64,000 bases of DNA from Bacteroidota bacterium (GTDB lineage Bacteria; Bacteroidota; Bacteroidia; Chitinophagales; UBA8649). The DNA lies in contig PKDX01000017.1 of the NCBI GenBank assembly GCA_002862745.1, forward strand, positions 27,027-91,026, in the 5' to 3' direction. Each line of letters starts with the position of its first letter. The stretch's first letter is position 1. Positions 15,966-25,192 of the stretch are shown here, piece after piece. Under the pieces are notes generated by a model, which worked only from the letters and a program-made list of their open reading frames with translations, was not told the origin of the DNA and ran no database searches. A program made the translations under genes and the position numbers.

Positions 15966-17009
15966 TTAGAATCCGATGACACCATCGAGAACGTGGATTG
16001 CACCGTTTGTAGCACAAATATCTAAACCACCAGCATTAAGCGCTGCACCACCTACAGTAAGTGCGCTGGCGTCAAAAGCTTGTCCAGTGCCAGAAGTCAT
16101 AGTGATAGTTTGACCATCGGTTAACTCACTGCTAAGCACCATGTCGCCAATTACGAAGTGATTGGCTAATACACCAAATACTGCGTCAGCCCCTAGTGAG
16201 TTTAGGTCATCTGCGTCTACGTCTCCATCTTGATCTGTATCTAAAGATGCCTCAAAAGCTGCGTTGTTAGGAGCAAATAGGGTAAAAGCAGCATCTGGGT
16301 TTGAGAGCGCTACTACTAAATCCCCGTACGTGTTTTGTGAAGAAGTTGAACCGAACTCCAATGCCGCTACAAGTGTAGCGAATTCAGGGTTAGCCGTTAA
16401 CATCTGACCTATACCGCCAGGTACAACTACATTGTCAACAATATGGATTACTCCATTGTCACACTGAATATCGGTAACTACGATATTGGCTGCTGCGAAT
16501 GGGATTCTTGAAACGCCTCCGGCTGCATCGGGAAGAAGTACCTCCCCAGCTTGGGCAACGGTAGGACCTGCTGTATTGACGAAAAGGTCTACGTGCTCAT
16601 TGGGAGTCCAGTCAGTACTTACAGGGCGATTAGATTCTACATAACCTGTTGCTAAATCTGCCGCATATACTTCACCTATTAATACATGTGTCAGTAAGAC
16701 ACTTGATAGCGTATCTGCACCAACTTCTGTTGGATCCGTCGCTCCAAAGAGACCTATAGCTGCACTAACTGCGTCATTTGCTGGAACAAATACTGTGAAT
16801 GGACCGTCTCCACTTAACGTTGAAGTTAAACCGCATGCATCAATTGCTGCTACGAAATCAGTGTAACCTTGATCTGCAGCGACTCCTAATATGCTGTTGT
16901 CTGCGGATGGTGGGGGAGTTGTTCCTCCTCCATCATCCTCGCCACAAGACGTTAGAGAAATTGCCATGACAGCAAAGCCGCCAAAGAATAGAGTTGATAA
17001 ATATTTCAT
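15966..17009 (-). CDS. fasciclin-domain (FAS1) lipoprotein
   Basis: A 347-residue envelope lipoprotein. The start ATG at 17009 begins MKYLSTLFFGGFAVMAISLTSC, with lipobox L-T-S-C. The Cys is followed by G-E-D-D, an acidic stretch like the export signals that move Bacteroidota lipoproteins to the cell surface. Two tandem FAS1 domains follow: the first contains D-G-P-F-T-V-F-V-P-A-N-D-A, the second A-A-F-T-L-F-A-P-N-N-A-A-F, each ending near an I-H-V-(V/L)-D motif. FAS1 domains act in adhesion or as surface binding modules. A D-Q-D-G-D-V-D-A-D-D segment inside the second domain resembles a dockerin or EF-hand calcium loop. Confidence 0.9.
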   Translation of the reverse strand: MKYLSTLFFGGFAVMAISLTSCGEDDGGGTTPPPSADNSILGVAADQGYTDFVAAIDACGLTSTLSGDGPFTVFVPANDAVSAAIGLFGATDPTEVGADTLSSVLLTHVLIGEVYAADLATGYVESNRPVSTDWTPNEHVDLFVNTAGPTVAQAGEVLLPDAAGGVSRIPFAAANIVVTDIQCDNGVIHIVDNVVVPGGIGQMLTANPEFATLVAALEFGSTSSQNTYGDLVVALSNPDAAFTLFAPNNAAFEASLDTDQDGDVDADDLNSLGADAVFGVLANHFVIGDMVLSSELTDGQTITMTSGTGQAFDASALTVGGAALNAGGLDICATNGAIHVLDGVIGF

Positions 17010-17066
17010 GTGTTTTATTTTATGAGGGTTAAACATACTAAATCTTAAGTTAGTTTAATTAGAACA

Positions 17067-17531
17067 TCATTTTTTCGATATTTCTTCCACAAGAATTTGC
17101 CATGAAGAGATCCATGATATTGTTTTCGTATCATAGATTGCCGTTTGTTGCCCGTTGGACCAACCTATAAATCGACTTTTCAGGAGGGATTGGTAGTTTA
17201 GAAGTTGATCTATTGCGGTAGAATTGATTGAAACTTTAGGGCTTTTGCACTCCAAAAGAAGGCACGGTTGCTCATAAGAGGTGATCAAAACATCAAAGCG
17301 AAATTTTCTTTCGGCATTTTGGATGCTTCCTTCTACTTGAAACCTACTTTTGGGAATTTTCCAATCTTCTACCAACAAATGGATAATATGCTGTCGTACC
17401 ATCTCTTCCTTTGTCCATGCCACCCATTTTTTTCGGATAATGTCGAAAACCTCTCGGTAATTTTCATTCTTGCGAAAGCGAAAGGCTCTTTCTTTAGGTT
17501 CTAGTGGTAGAAAGTGTATTTTACGACTCAT
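17067..17531 (-). CDS. orphan HsdR N-terminal-like nuclease-fold protein
   Basis: A 154-residue protein resembling the isolated N-terminal nuclease domain of type I restriction R subunits (HSDR_N). The PD-(D/E)xK core is visible as F-R-F-D-V-L-I at about residue 85, then L-L-L-E-C-K-S, giving D...E-x-K. A conserved Gln-containing segment follows (I-D-Q-L-L-N-Y-Q). No helicase, HsdM or HsdS gene is present. A gene of this kind next to holA is a recurring Bacteroidota arrangement, as I remember it, so it is likely a housekeeping repair nuclease rather than a restriction system. The start ATG (17531-17529) overlaps the divergent holA ATG by two bases within CATG. Confidence 0.75.
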   Translation of the reverse strand: MSRKIHFLPLEPKERAFRFRKNENYREVFDIIRKKWVAWTKEEMVRQHIIHLLVEDWKIPKSRFQVEGSIQNAERKFRFDVLITSYEQPCLLLECKSPKVSINSTAIDQLLNYQSLLKSRFIGWSNGQQTAIYDTKTISWISSWQILVEEISKK

Positions 17532-18603
17532 GGCTGTGAACCTCACAACAATACGAAATGATGTGCAAAATGGAAAGTTTGCACCGATTTACTTGCTCTA
17601 TGGAGATGAACCTTTTTTTATTGATCAAGCGGTGTCCGTTATCGATGAGCATGTCTTAACTGAGGCTGAACGCGGCTTTAATCAGGCGGTGTTTTATGGG
17701 GCGGATATCGAAGGACAAAAGCTCAATGAGGTATGTGCACGCCTTCCTATGATGGCAACGCGCAGTTACGTCTTAGTAAAAGAGGCACAGGATATCCCAG
17801 CAGAATCTATAGCTCATTTATTGGATTATATGCTCAAGCCAAATCCACAAACGGTTTTGGTGCTGGCGTGGAAACGGAAAATTGATAAGCGTCGTGAATT
17901 CTACACGAAAGGCGTTAAGAAAAGTGAGCATCTATGCATTTTGGAATCCAAAGCAATAAAGGACTATAAATTGGAAGAGTGGCTTGCCAATTATGCGCAA
18001 TCTGTGGGCTTCCGTTTAGACAATAAATCGGTATCGCTTCTGGCCGAGTTTCTAGGCAATGATCTAAGTACCATCCATCAAGCCTTTGAGAAACTTAAGC
18101 TCGTACTTCCGGAAAACGCTCACATCGATGCTGATATCATTGAGCAATACATTGGAATATCAAAGGAATACAACAACTTTGAGTTGAAAGATGCCCTTGG
18201 AAATCGAGACACAGAGCGTGTAATGCGTATCCTTTCTTATTATCGAGGAAACCATAAAGCCTTATATCTGCCGCTCATCCTAGCTACGATATATAATCAT
18301 ATGGTTGTCTTGTATCAGCTTAAGATGATTTCATCACCGACGGTTCATGATGTTAAGGCCATTGCGAATATTCATGCTTTTCCGGTTCAACAGTCGATAT
18401 TGCGCCAGGTTTCGAGTTATTCCTTGCCTGAATTGTCCAGAGTGCTCATGCTGTTATCTTCCTATGAACCAAAAGCTAAAGGTATTGGAGTACGCAATAG
18501 TCCTACAAAGTCCATTGAGCTGCTTACAGAATTCTGTATGATAGTAGTTAACCCTTCCTTACTGGCTGCTTCCAAGAACTTGAGCGTAGCGCGTACGGCA
18601 TAA
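17530..18603 (+). CDS. holA: DNA polymerase III subunit delta
   Basis: Clamp-loader subunit that opens the beta sliding clamp. The 357 residues start M-A-V-N-L-T-T-I-R-N-D and show the HolA pattern: F-A-P-I-Y-L-L-Y-G-D-E-P-F-F-I-D near the N-terminus, V-L-V-L-A-W-K-R-K-I-D-K-R, and E-F-L-G-N-D-L-S-T-I-H-Q-A-F-E-K-L in the middle. A TTG at 17470 would extend the frame, but its product is not family-like. The 3' end overlaps the convergent ribF by 45 bases. Confidence 0.9.
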   Translation: MAVNLTTIRNDVQNGKFAPIYLLYGDEPFFIDQAVSVIDEHVLTEAERGFNQAVFYGADIEGQKLNEVCARLPMMATRSYVLVKEAQDIPAESIAHLLDYMLKPNPQTVLVLAWKRKIDKRREFYTKGVKKSEHLCILESKAIKDYKLEEWLANYAQSVGFRLDNKSVSLLAEFLGNDLSTIHQAFEKLKLVLPENAHIDADIIEQYIGISKEYNNFELKDALGNRDTERVMRILSYYRGNHKALYLPLILATIYNHMVVLYQLKMISSPTVHDVKAIANIHAFPVQQSILRQVSSYSLPELSRVLMLLSSYEPKAKGIGVRNSPTKSIELLTEFCMIVVNPSLLAASKNLSVARTA

Positions 18604-19506
18604 TTGTTCGTCTGCCTGCAATTGAGATTTTAATGCATTTGAATTGTCAAATGGTTGCTCATCACGTATGCGTTCCATAAAGGAAACGCGAAGGTTGGAT
18701 CCATAGAGATCACCTTCCCAATCAAGAATATGAACTTCCACTTTTAATGCGCCATTATCATAGGTAGGGCGATGGCCGATGTTTACCATTACGCAATACT
18801 CCTGATTGTCGATATTGGAAACTCCCCAATACACACCGGGTTTAGGAATAAGCTTTTTACCGTCTTGTAAAAGGAGATTAGCTGTTGGATAGTCCAATTG
18901 CCTTCCTCTTTTTTCTCCGTGCACAACGATACCTTCTAATTCAAAAGCATAGCCCAACAGCCTATTGGCTTCGGATATCGCACCATTAGCCAAGGCTTCA
19001 CGTATTCTTGTCGAGCTTATTTTTAGCTCGGTGACTTTTTGTGCATCGATAACATCAACTTCAAAAGAATAGGCTCTCCCAAGGCGAGCCAAGAGAGAAG
19101 CATCACCACTGCGTTGGTATCCAAATCGATGATCGAATCCAATGACAACTCGCTTGGGTTTAAAAGCGTTTGCTATATATTGCTCAACATAGGCTAGAGG
19201 TTGCATCTCCGATAGATCGCGCGTGAAGGGAATGATGGCGAGATGGTCTAACCCAAGTTGCTCTAAGCGTCTGACTCTCTCCTTCATCGTGGTAATCAGC
19301 TCTATTAGTTTGCCATCTCTTCCTAGGACGGATCGTGGATGAGGGTGGAAGGTGAGCATGGCAGAGTCAGTCTTAGATGCCTTGGCCAATTGTGTTACTT
19401 TTTTTATCAAGGCTTGATGACCTATATGCAGGCCATCAAAGCTTCCTATAGTCAGGATGCAATGCTCAAGAATATTGAGCTCCTCTAGTTTCGTATAAAC
19501 CTTCAC
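18559..19506 (-). CDS. ribF: bifunctional riboflavin kinase / FMN adenylyltransferase
   Basis: Phosphorylates riboflavin to FMN and adenylates FMN to FAD, supplying flavin for Na+-NQR among others. The N-terminal adenylyltransferase part has T-I-G-S-F-D-G-L-H-I-G-H-Q-A and the I-S-S-T-R-I-R-E motif. The C-terminal kinase part has G-E-K-R-G-R-Q-L-D-Y-P-T-A-N and E-V-H-I-L-D. The start is taken as the GTG at 19506, which overlaps the truB stop as GTGA and gives 315 residues, the normal length. Last gene of the ftsX-DUF3098-uppP-truB-ribF string. Confidence 0.95.
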   Translation of the reverse strand: MKVYTKLEELNILEHCILTIGSFDGLHIGHQALIKKVTQLAKASKTDSAMLTFHPHPRSVLGRDGKLIELITTMKERVRRLEQLGLDHLAIIPFTRDLSEMQPLAYVEQYIANAFKPKRVVIGFDHRFGYQRSGDASLLARLGRAYSFEVDVIDAQKVTELKISSTRIREALANGAISEANRLLGYAFELEGIVVHGEKRGRQLDYPTANLLLQDGKKLIPKPGVYWGVSNIDNQEYCVMVNIGHRPTYDNGALKVEVHILDWEGDLYGSNLRVSFMERIRDEQPFDNSNALKSQLQADEQLCRTRYAQVLGSSQ

Positions 19507-20246
19507 GATGCCAAGGTATTGTTTCTCTCTAACATTGCGATGCAATCTTCGATTTCAAAGCAGTCTTCAAGCTGAACCTCACCAACAGCGGTTCGCGTTA
19601 GCTGAATCAAATGAGCACCATTCCCCAAACTCGTACCCATATCTCTTGCTAAGCTGCGTATATAAGTTCCTTTGCTACAGGTCAATGAAAACGCTAAGCA
19701 ATCCACATCGTGTGGCGTTAGTACTAAATCTTGTATTTCCACGGGTCTTGGTGCTAATTCAAAGATTTCACCTTTTCTGGCTTGTTTATAAGCCCGTTGG
19801 CCATCAATCTGAATGGCTGAATGGCGGGGAGGTCGTTGTTGAAGTTCTCCCGTAAATTCTCGGATCAGCTGTGAAATGTTTTCCTGTGTTAACTCAGGTA
19901 TCGCATACGTGTTGTCAATGGCAGTCTCGAGATCAAAACTTGGTGTGGTGACACCAAATCGAATGATTCCAGAATATGCCTTGCTTGTTGCCATCCAAGA
20001 TTCAATCGTTTTGGTCGCTTTTCCAACGCATAAAACAAGAACTCCTGTAGCAAGAGGGTCGAGCGTTCCGGCATGACCTACCTTAAACTTCTTCACCCCC
20101 AATCGTTTTCGGATTACCCATCGTATCTTATTTACAACATCAAAGGATGTCCAACCAAGGGGCTTTTTGATGGCTAATACTGCACCACTTCTCAGTTCCT
20201 CTTCAGAGAGGAAGGCGGTGGATTTAGCTGTTAAAGTATTTGCCAT
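19503..20246 (-). CDS. truB: tRNA pseudouridine(55) synthase
   Basis: Makes pseudouridine 55 in the T-loop of tRNAs. The catalytic motif is G-H-A-G-T-L-D-P-L-A-T-G with the nucleophilic Asp. P-L-G-W-T-S-F-D-V-V and P-P-R-H-S-A-I-Q-I-D-G-Q-R-A-Y are further TruB blocks, and G-T-Y-I-R-S-L-A-R-D is the tRNA-binding block. Start at the ATG at 20246, which gives 247 residues and overlaps the end of uppP by 16 bases. Confidence 0.96.
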   Translation of the reverse strand: MANTLTAKSTAFLSEEELRSGAVLAIKKPLGWTSFDVVNKIRWVIRKRLGVKKFKVGHAGTLDPLATGVLVLCVGKATKTIESWMATSKAYSGIIRFGVTTPSFDLETAIDNTYAIPELTQENISQLIREFTGELQQRPPRHSAIQIDGQRAYKQARKGEIFELAPRPVEIQDLVLTPHDVDCLAFSLTCSKGTYIRSLARDMGTSLGNGAHLIQLTRTAVGEVQLEDCFEIEDCIAMLERNNTLAS

Positions 20247-21025
20247 AACATAGTGGCTATTCCAACGATTGCGCAATACGCTGCGAAGTAGACCAATTTG
20301 TTCCGGAGAACGAGCTGGACCATAATACGACAGGCAATTACACCGACAAGGAAGGCACTGAGACCTCCAGCAAGTAAAATGCCCCATGGAACGGCATCAA
20401 CCGCATCAAGTTGGACAAGATCATTGATTTCTAGGATGGAGGCACCAAGTATAGGCGGAATGGCCATGAGAAAGGAAAAGCTTGCTACTTTTTTCCGGTC
20501 AGTTCCCAAGACAAGTCCGGTGGAGATGGTAGCCCCCGATCGAGATATACCGGGTAAGACGGCAAAGGCCTGAGCAATCCCCATGATAAAAGCACCAACA
20601 TAGCTTAAATTACCATTGTAAGGACTTGTTCTTATTGTGACCAGTAATAGGAGTGCTGTTAGACAAAGCATAGCGCCAACCAAGACAAGGTTGCCATTAA
20701 AAATGGCTTCTACTTGGTCTTTTAAGAAAAGTCCAACAAATAAGACGGGTAACATGCTGATAATGATGAGGGTTGCATATTGGATATCAATGGTGCTGCC
20801 TTTTGATACTCCTTTAATACGCCCTAATATTTCATCCCAAAAAACGACAATGGTACTTAAGACAGTTCCTAGATGAACAGCTATTGAAAAAGCTAGGTCG
20901 TACTCTCCGATGTCAACACCCAGTAATGCTTGTCCGATTTCAATATGCCCACTGCTTGAGATAGGTAGAAATTCGGCAATTCCTTGAAGGATACCTAGGA
21001 GTATTGCTTTAAGGGTCTCAGCCAA
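20231..21025 (-). CDS. uppP: undecaprenyl-diphosphatase
   Basis: Membrane enzyme that dephosphorylates undecaprenyl diphosphate to recycle the peptidoglycan lipid carrier (BacA family). It has about eight helices in 264 residues. Catalytic motifs are G-I-A-E-F-L-P-I-S-S-S-G-H near the N-terminus and P-G-I-S-R-S-G-A-T-I-S in the middle. It lies 14 bases after the DUF3098 gene and overlaps truB. Confidence 0.96.
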   Translation of the reverse strand: MAETLKAILLGILQGIAEFLPISSSGHIEIGQALLGVDIGEYDLAFSIAVHLGTVLSTIVVFWDEILGRIKGVSKGSTIDIQYATLIIISMLPVLFVGLFLKDQVEAIFNGNLVLVGAMLCLTALLLLVTIRTSPYNGNLSYVGAFIMGIAQAFAVLPGISRSGATISTGLVLGTDRKKVASFSFLMAIPPILGASILEINDLVQLDAVDAVPWGILLAGGLSAFLVGVIACRIMVQLVLRNKLVYFAAYCAIVGIATMLWQIL

Positions 21026-21039
21026 TGGTAAAAATCAAA

Positions 21040-21327
21040 TTATGCCTCAGACTTAGGGGCTTTGTAAAATATGGCAAACACTTCTACGATGAAACCTAAA
21101 ACAACCAGAATAGGCGCAAGAACAATGCGTTGGTCACTGTAGATCGATGAATCAAACGTTTCGGCAGTATTCGCTTCCCCTGATAGCTCTGCGCCTCCTC
21201 CAGACATGAGAATAAATCCAGCGGTTATCAGCAACGCACCGATGATCATGAGTTTATAATTCATGGAACCAAAGAGTAAAACATTCGAGGATACTTTTTT
21301 CGAAGATTGCTTCGTAGAGTTAGCCAT
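21040..21327 (-). CDS. DUF3098 family membrane protein
   Basis: A 95-residue protein with two helices: N-Y-K-L-M-I-I-G-A-L-L-I-T-A-G-F and R-I-V-L-A-P-I-L-V-V-L-G-F-I-V-E-V-F-A-I. N-Y-K-(L/I)-(M/I)-x-I-G followed by two helices is the DUF3098 pattern, which in Bacteroidota sits between ftsX and uppP. The function is unknown; its position suggests a role in cell division or lipid-carrier metabolism (inference). It overlaps the ftsX stop by 8 bases. Confidence 0.85.
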   Translation of the reverse strand: MANSTKQSSKKVSSNVLLFGSMNYKLMIIGALLITAGFILMSGGGAELSGEANTAETFDSSIYSDQRIVLAPILVVLGFIVEVFAIFYKAPKSEA

Positions 21328-22201
21328 AATATGAATATAAGTTTTCCAAACGCATACGAAGATAGCGATTAACTGAACGATAGGTGCTAATTAATGAAAC
21401 GAATATGCTAAATGACAAAATAGTGGCTACGAGAAGACCCAATTTGTCGTAGGAGTGAAGCAGTTGAATGGGGTAGTTGGATTGTTCGATAGCATACAAC
21501 GTACCTATAAGCAGACCAATGCCCAAAACGGCACTGAATAACCCTCTCAATAACCCTCTCCAAAGGAAGGGTCTTTTTATAAAGGAGCTCGTAGCTCCAA
21601 CAAGCTGCATAGATCGTATGAGAAACCTTCGGCTGTAAAGGGATAGTCGAATGGAGTGGTCTAGTAATACTAAGGATACAAATAAAAAGAGTAATCCAAG
21701 ACCACCGGTAATCAAGGCCCCGCGCTTGAGATTAGCATTAACAACATCCAAGTTGACCTCAGGAATAAAGACGTAGGATACCCCATCAATTCCTTCTAAA
21801 CTTCCTTTGATTGTTGCCAATTGATTATTACTTACAAACTGATGATGTAAATGCACGGTAAATGTCGGATACAATGAGTCACCAATTAACTCTCCAATAT
21901 CATCACCCAAATCAGCACGGACAACTTCCGCTGCTTCCGCTCTAGATACAAAAACAGCTTCTTTTATTTCTTGTTGGTCCATTAGCCGCTGTCGCATTGA
22001 TGGTGCGTTAGTCTCATTAAAGGTTGGTGTAAGTTCTACAATAAGCGGCAGCCGTTCTTTTAAAGTTTGCGTAAAAGGCCTGTATTCCAAGTATACAGAA
22101 AAGCTTATGCCAAGAAGCCACAGCATAAGTGACATACTAAGCACGGAGGAAAGGCCTCGGATCTGCCATCTTTTTTTCTGACTGGAATGTTGTTTACCCA
22201 C
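21320..22201 (-). CDS. ftsX: cell division protein FtsX
   Basis: Membrane partner of FtsE; it relays ATP hydrolysis to periplasmic peptidoglycan hydrolases during division. The 293 residues give one N-terminal helix, a periplasmic loop of about 120 residues (QRLMDQQEIKEAVFVSRAEAAE...YPTFTVHL) and three C-terminal helices, the FtsX topology. ftsE is not adjacent, as is common in this phylum. The following genes (DUF3098, uppP) are minus-strand and overlapping or closely spaced. Confidence 0.92.
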   Translation of the reverse strand: MGKQHSSQKKRWQIRGLSSVLSMSLMLWLLGISFSVYLEYRPFTQTLKERLPLIVELTPTFNETNAPSMRQRLMDQQEIKEAVFVSRAEAAEVVRADLGDDIGELIGDSLYPTFTVHLHHQFVSNNQLATIKGSLEGIDGVSYVFIPEVNLDVVNANLKRGALITGGLGLLFLFVSLVLLDHSIRLSLYSRRFLIRSMQLVGATSSFIKRPFLWRGLLRGLFSAVLGIGLLIGTLYAIEQSNYPIQLLHSYDKLGLLVATILSFSIFVSLISTYRSVNRYLRMRLENLYSYYG

Positions 22202-22334
22202 GAGATAAAGGTACTGATTGTATCCATGCGATTTGAGCTTTTACTCCATCCTGTGGACAATAACCTTTATTTTGTGCAATTACTTTTTAATTTTTGCAGA
22301 AATCATAGCAAAAGCTATAACTAATCCATATTGA

Positions 22335-25097
22335 ATGCATTATCCATTTAACGAAGCACAAAAGGCGGTCAGATCCTCTTGGGAAGAGGCCGGTATTTAC
22401 CGTTGTGTAGAAGATGCTTCCAAACCAAAATACTATGTTCTTGATATGTTTCCGTATCCCTCTGGATCGGGCCTTCATGTTGGACACCCTCTGGGATATA
22501 TTGCTTCGGATATCTATGCGCGTTACAAGCGACAAAAAGGATTTAATGTGCTTCATCCCATGGGCTTTGACTCCTTCGGCCTTCCTGCTGAGCAATATGC
22601 TATCCAGACGGGGAAACACCCAAGGGATACCACGAAGGAAAATAAAGCACACTTCAAAGATCAATTGGCTAATCTCGATTTGAGTTATGATTGGTCTCGG
22701 GAAGTAACCACATCTTCACCTTCCTATTATCGGTGGACACAATCTATTTTCTTAAAACTCTTTAATCACTATTACTGTACTTCGTTAGATAAAGCATTGC
22801 CAATCGATGGACTAATTAAGATTTTTGAGCAACATGGTAATCTGGACGTAATTGCAGCTTGTGATGAGAACACACCTCATTTTACTGCTGACCAATGGCA
22901 ATCTATGAACGAAAAGCAACAAGCGGACATCCTCATGAAGTACCGTTTAGCGTATCGTAAGGAGTCAATGGTGAATTGGTGTGAGGCGCTTGGAACTGTT
23001 TTAGCAAACGATGAAGTTGTGCAAGGAGTCTCTGAGCGAGGGGGACACCCAGTTGTCAAAAAACCCATGGTTCAATGGACGTTACGGATAACAGCCTATG
23101 CTGAACGTTTGTACAAGGCAATAGATGGATTAGATTGGCCGGATGCACTAAAGGCAATGCAACGAAATTGGATTGGTAAATCCATCGGAGCAAACCTCAC
23201 GTTTCCAATAGAGGGCAGTGATGAAGGTATCGAAGTGTTTACGACACGTCCAGATACAATATATGGAGTCACCTTTATGGTGTTAGCACCGGAACACCCT
23301 TTAGTTGCTCAATTAACTACTTCAGAAAATAGTAAAGAGGTTGAGGCCTATAAAGATGCAGTAAGTCGTAAATCGAGCATTGAACGACAGCAGGATAAAT
23401 CAGTGGATGGCCGTTTTACAGGAAGTTTTGCTGTTCACCCATTAACAGGCGACAAGATTCCTATCTATATCAGCGCTTATGTCCTCATTGACTATGGAAA
23501 AGGAGCTGTAATGGCTGTGCCTGCTGAGGACGATAGAGATAATGCCTTTGCCAAACATTTTAGTCTTGCAATTCAAGAAGTTATTGATCGAAGTAACTCA
23601 GGAGGAGAACGAGGGGATAAGCAAGGGCAAATGACAAATTCAGCTTCATTGGATGGTCTTGCACCTATGGAAGCGATTCAACGCGGTATTGAAATTATAC
23701 AGGGCAAGGGGATAGGTGATGCTGCATCAACATGGAAACTTCGTGATGCAAATTTTAGTCGCCAACGCTATTGGGGAGAGCCGTTTCCAATCTATTATAG
23801 AGAGGGGATAGCTTGTCCTGTAGATGAAGCGGACTTACCTCTCCAATTGCCTGATACAGAAGATTTTACGCCCAAAGGTGGAGAAGGGCCTTTGTCACGC
23901 GTTGACGACTGGACCTACAAAGGGTTTCCTTTAGAGACAGATACGATGCCAGGTTATGCGGGATCAAGTTGGTATTTTCTTCGATTTATGGACCCAACCA
24001 ATACCGATTTCTTTCTGACTAAGGATAAGGCAGACTATTGGCAAGATGTAGATTTCTATGTAGGAGGTACGGAACATGCCGTAGGTCACTTATTGTATGC
24101 CCGCTTTTGGCATAAGTTTTTGTTTGATCTTGGTTTAGTAGCCACAGAAGAGCCGTTTAAGCGATTATTTAATCAGGGGATGATTCAAGGGCAAACATGT
24201 TTTATCTATCGAGATGCACAGGAAGCAAACACCTATTTTAGCGCGGACCACCCATCGGTGAATGACAGTTGTCAACGGATTCGAATCCTGGCGAGTTTAG
24301 CGAATGATAAGGGCGAAGTTGATATTGATGAACTATCCTGTTGGAGACCGGAGTTTCATGATGCTACTTTTCACGGTAATGACAAAGGGTTGTTTCTTGG
24401 GGAGTTTGAGACGGAAAAAATGTCGAAGTCTAAACATAATGTGGTCAATCCCGATGATATTGTTACTCGTTACGGAAGCGACTGTTTTCGTCTGTACTCC
24501 ATGTTTCTAGGACCAATTGAGGAGCATAAACCTTGGAATAATCAAGGAATCGACGGCGTCTATCGCTTTATGAATAAGTTTTGGAGGCTGATCAAGGCAT
24601 CTAAGGATGTTATACTCGAGGCTTCCGAGGCTAAGTCAAGTTTGCAAATACTACATACGTTAATCGATAAGGTAGATCGGGATTTGTCCAAACTAAGCTT
24701 GAATACCTGTGTTAGTGCGTTTATGATTGCAGTGAATGATTGGCAAAAGCTAGATAAGCTTCCTCAAGAGACCATGAAAGAAGCCTTACGTTTGATAGCA
24801 CCTTTTGCACCTGTTTATGCGCAGTATGGATGGGAATTACTTGATGGAGAAGGTTACGTGCTCGATCAGGGCTGGCCAGAATTTGATGCAACGCATCTTC
24901 AAAAAGATTCAATAACACTTGCCTTAAGTTTTAATGGGAAACGTCGAGGTGAAATAGAGATTGACGCGAAGGCGGATCAACAAACAATAGAATCCATAGC
25001 GCTTTCCTCAGAGGTGGCCAAGAAATGGACAGAAGGTAAAGTAGTTGTAAAAGTAATTGTAGTGCCGGGTCGTATGGTCAATGTTGTAATGCGTTAA
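22335..25097 (+). CDS. leuS: leucyl-tRNA synthetase
   Basis: Charges tRNA(Leu) with leucine. The class I motifs are H-V-G-H in the HIGH position near residue 48 and K-M-S-K-S at residues 695-699. The CP1 editing domain is present (T-T-R-P-D-T-I-Y-G-V-T-F-M, G-K-G-A-V-M-A-V-P-A). At 920 residues it is the usual length for Bacteroidota. It is divergent from ftsX with a 133-base gap and is followed by a terminator hairpin. Confidence 0.97.
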   Translation: MHYPFNEAQKAVRSSWEEAGIYRCVEDASKPKYYVLDMFPYPSGSGLHVGHPLGYIASDIYARYKRQKGFNVLHPMGFDSFGLPAEQYAIQTGKHPRDTTKENKAHFKDQLANLDLSYDWSREVTTSSPSYYRWTQSIFLKLFNHYYCTSLDKALPIDGLIKIFEQHGNLDVIAACDENTPHFTADQWQSMNEKQQADILMKYRLAYRKESMVNWCEALGTVLANDEVVQGVSERGGHPVVKKPMVQWTLRITAYAERLYKAIDGLDWPDALKAMQRNWIGKSIGANLTFPIEGSDEGIEVFTTRPDTIYGVTFMVLAPEHPLVAQLTTSENSKEVEAYKDAVSRKSSIERQQDKSVDGRFTGSFAVHPLTGDKIPIYISAYVLIDYGKGAVMAVPAEDDRDNAFAKHFSLAIQEVIDRSNSGGERGDKQGQMTNSASLDGLAPMEAIQRGIEIIQGKGIGDAASTWKLRDANFSRQRYWGEPFPIYYREGIACPVDEADLPLQLPDTEDFTPKGGEGPLSRVDDWTYKGFPLETDTMPGYAGSSWYFLRFMDPTNTDFFLTKDKADYWQDVDFYVGGTEHAVGHLLYARFWHKFLFDLGLVATEEPFKRLFNQGMIQGQTCFIYRDAQEANTYFSADHPSVNDSCQRIRILASLANDKGEVDIDELSCWRPEFHDATFHGNDKGLFLGEFETEKMSKSKHNVVNPDDIVTRYGSDCFRLYSMFLGPIEEHKPWNNQGIDGVYRFMNKFWRLIKASKDVILEASEAKSSLQILHTLIDKVDRDLSKLSLNTCVSAFMIAVNDWQKLDKLPQETMKEALRLIAPFAPVYAQYGWELLDGEGYVLDQGWPEFDATHLQKDSITLALSFNGKRRGEIEIDAKADQQTIESIALSSEVAKKWTEGKVVVKVIVVPGRMVNVVMR

Positions 25098-25148
25098 TGC
25101 GTATCTCAAGTATTATATCTCTCTATTTGATAACTTTTCAACGCCAAA

Positions 25149-25175
25149 AGGGGACCGAAGTCCCCTGTACTTTTT
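25149..25175 (+). terminator. terminator after leuS
   Basis: A perfect 7-base-pair stem AGGGGAC / GTCCCCT closed by a CGAA tetraloop and followed by GTACTTTTT. AAAA before the stem provides a shorter T-tract on the other strand, so it may also end the convergent small gene at 25193-25399. Confidence 0.7.
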
Positions 25176-25192
25176 AGTTTAAATATAATCCC

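Noticed and set aside
17067..17531. Type I restriction system
   Set aside because: Only an isolated HsdR N-terminal-like domain exists; no motor domain, methylase or specificity gene is near.
22260..22300. Promoter for leuS (TTTG at 22271 and TTTTTG near 22291)
   Set aside because: The spacing between the elements is about 14 bases, too short, and the -7 match is imperfect.
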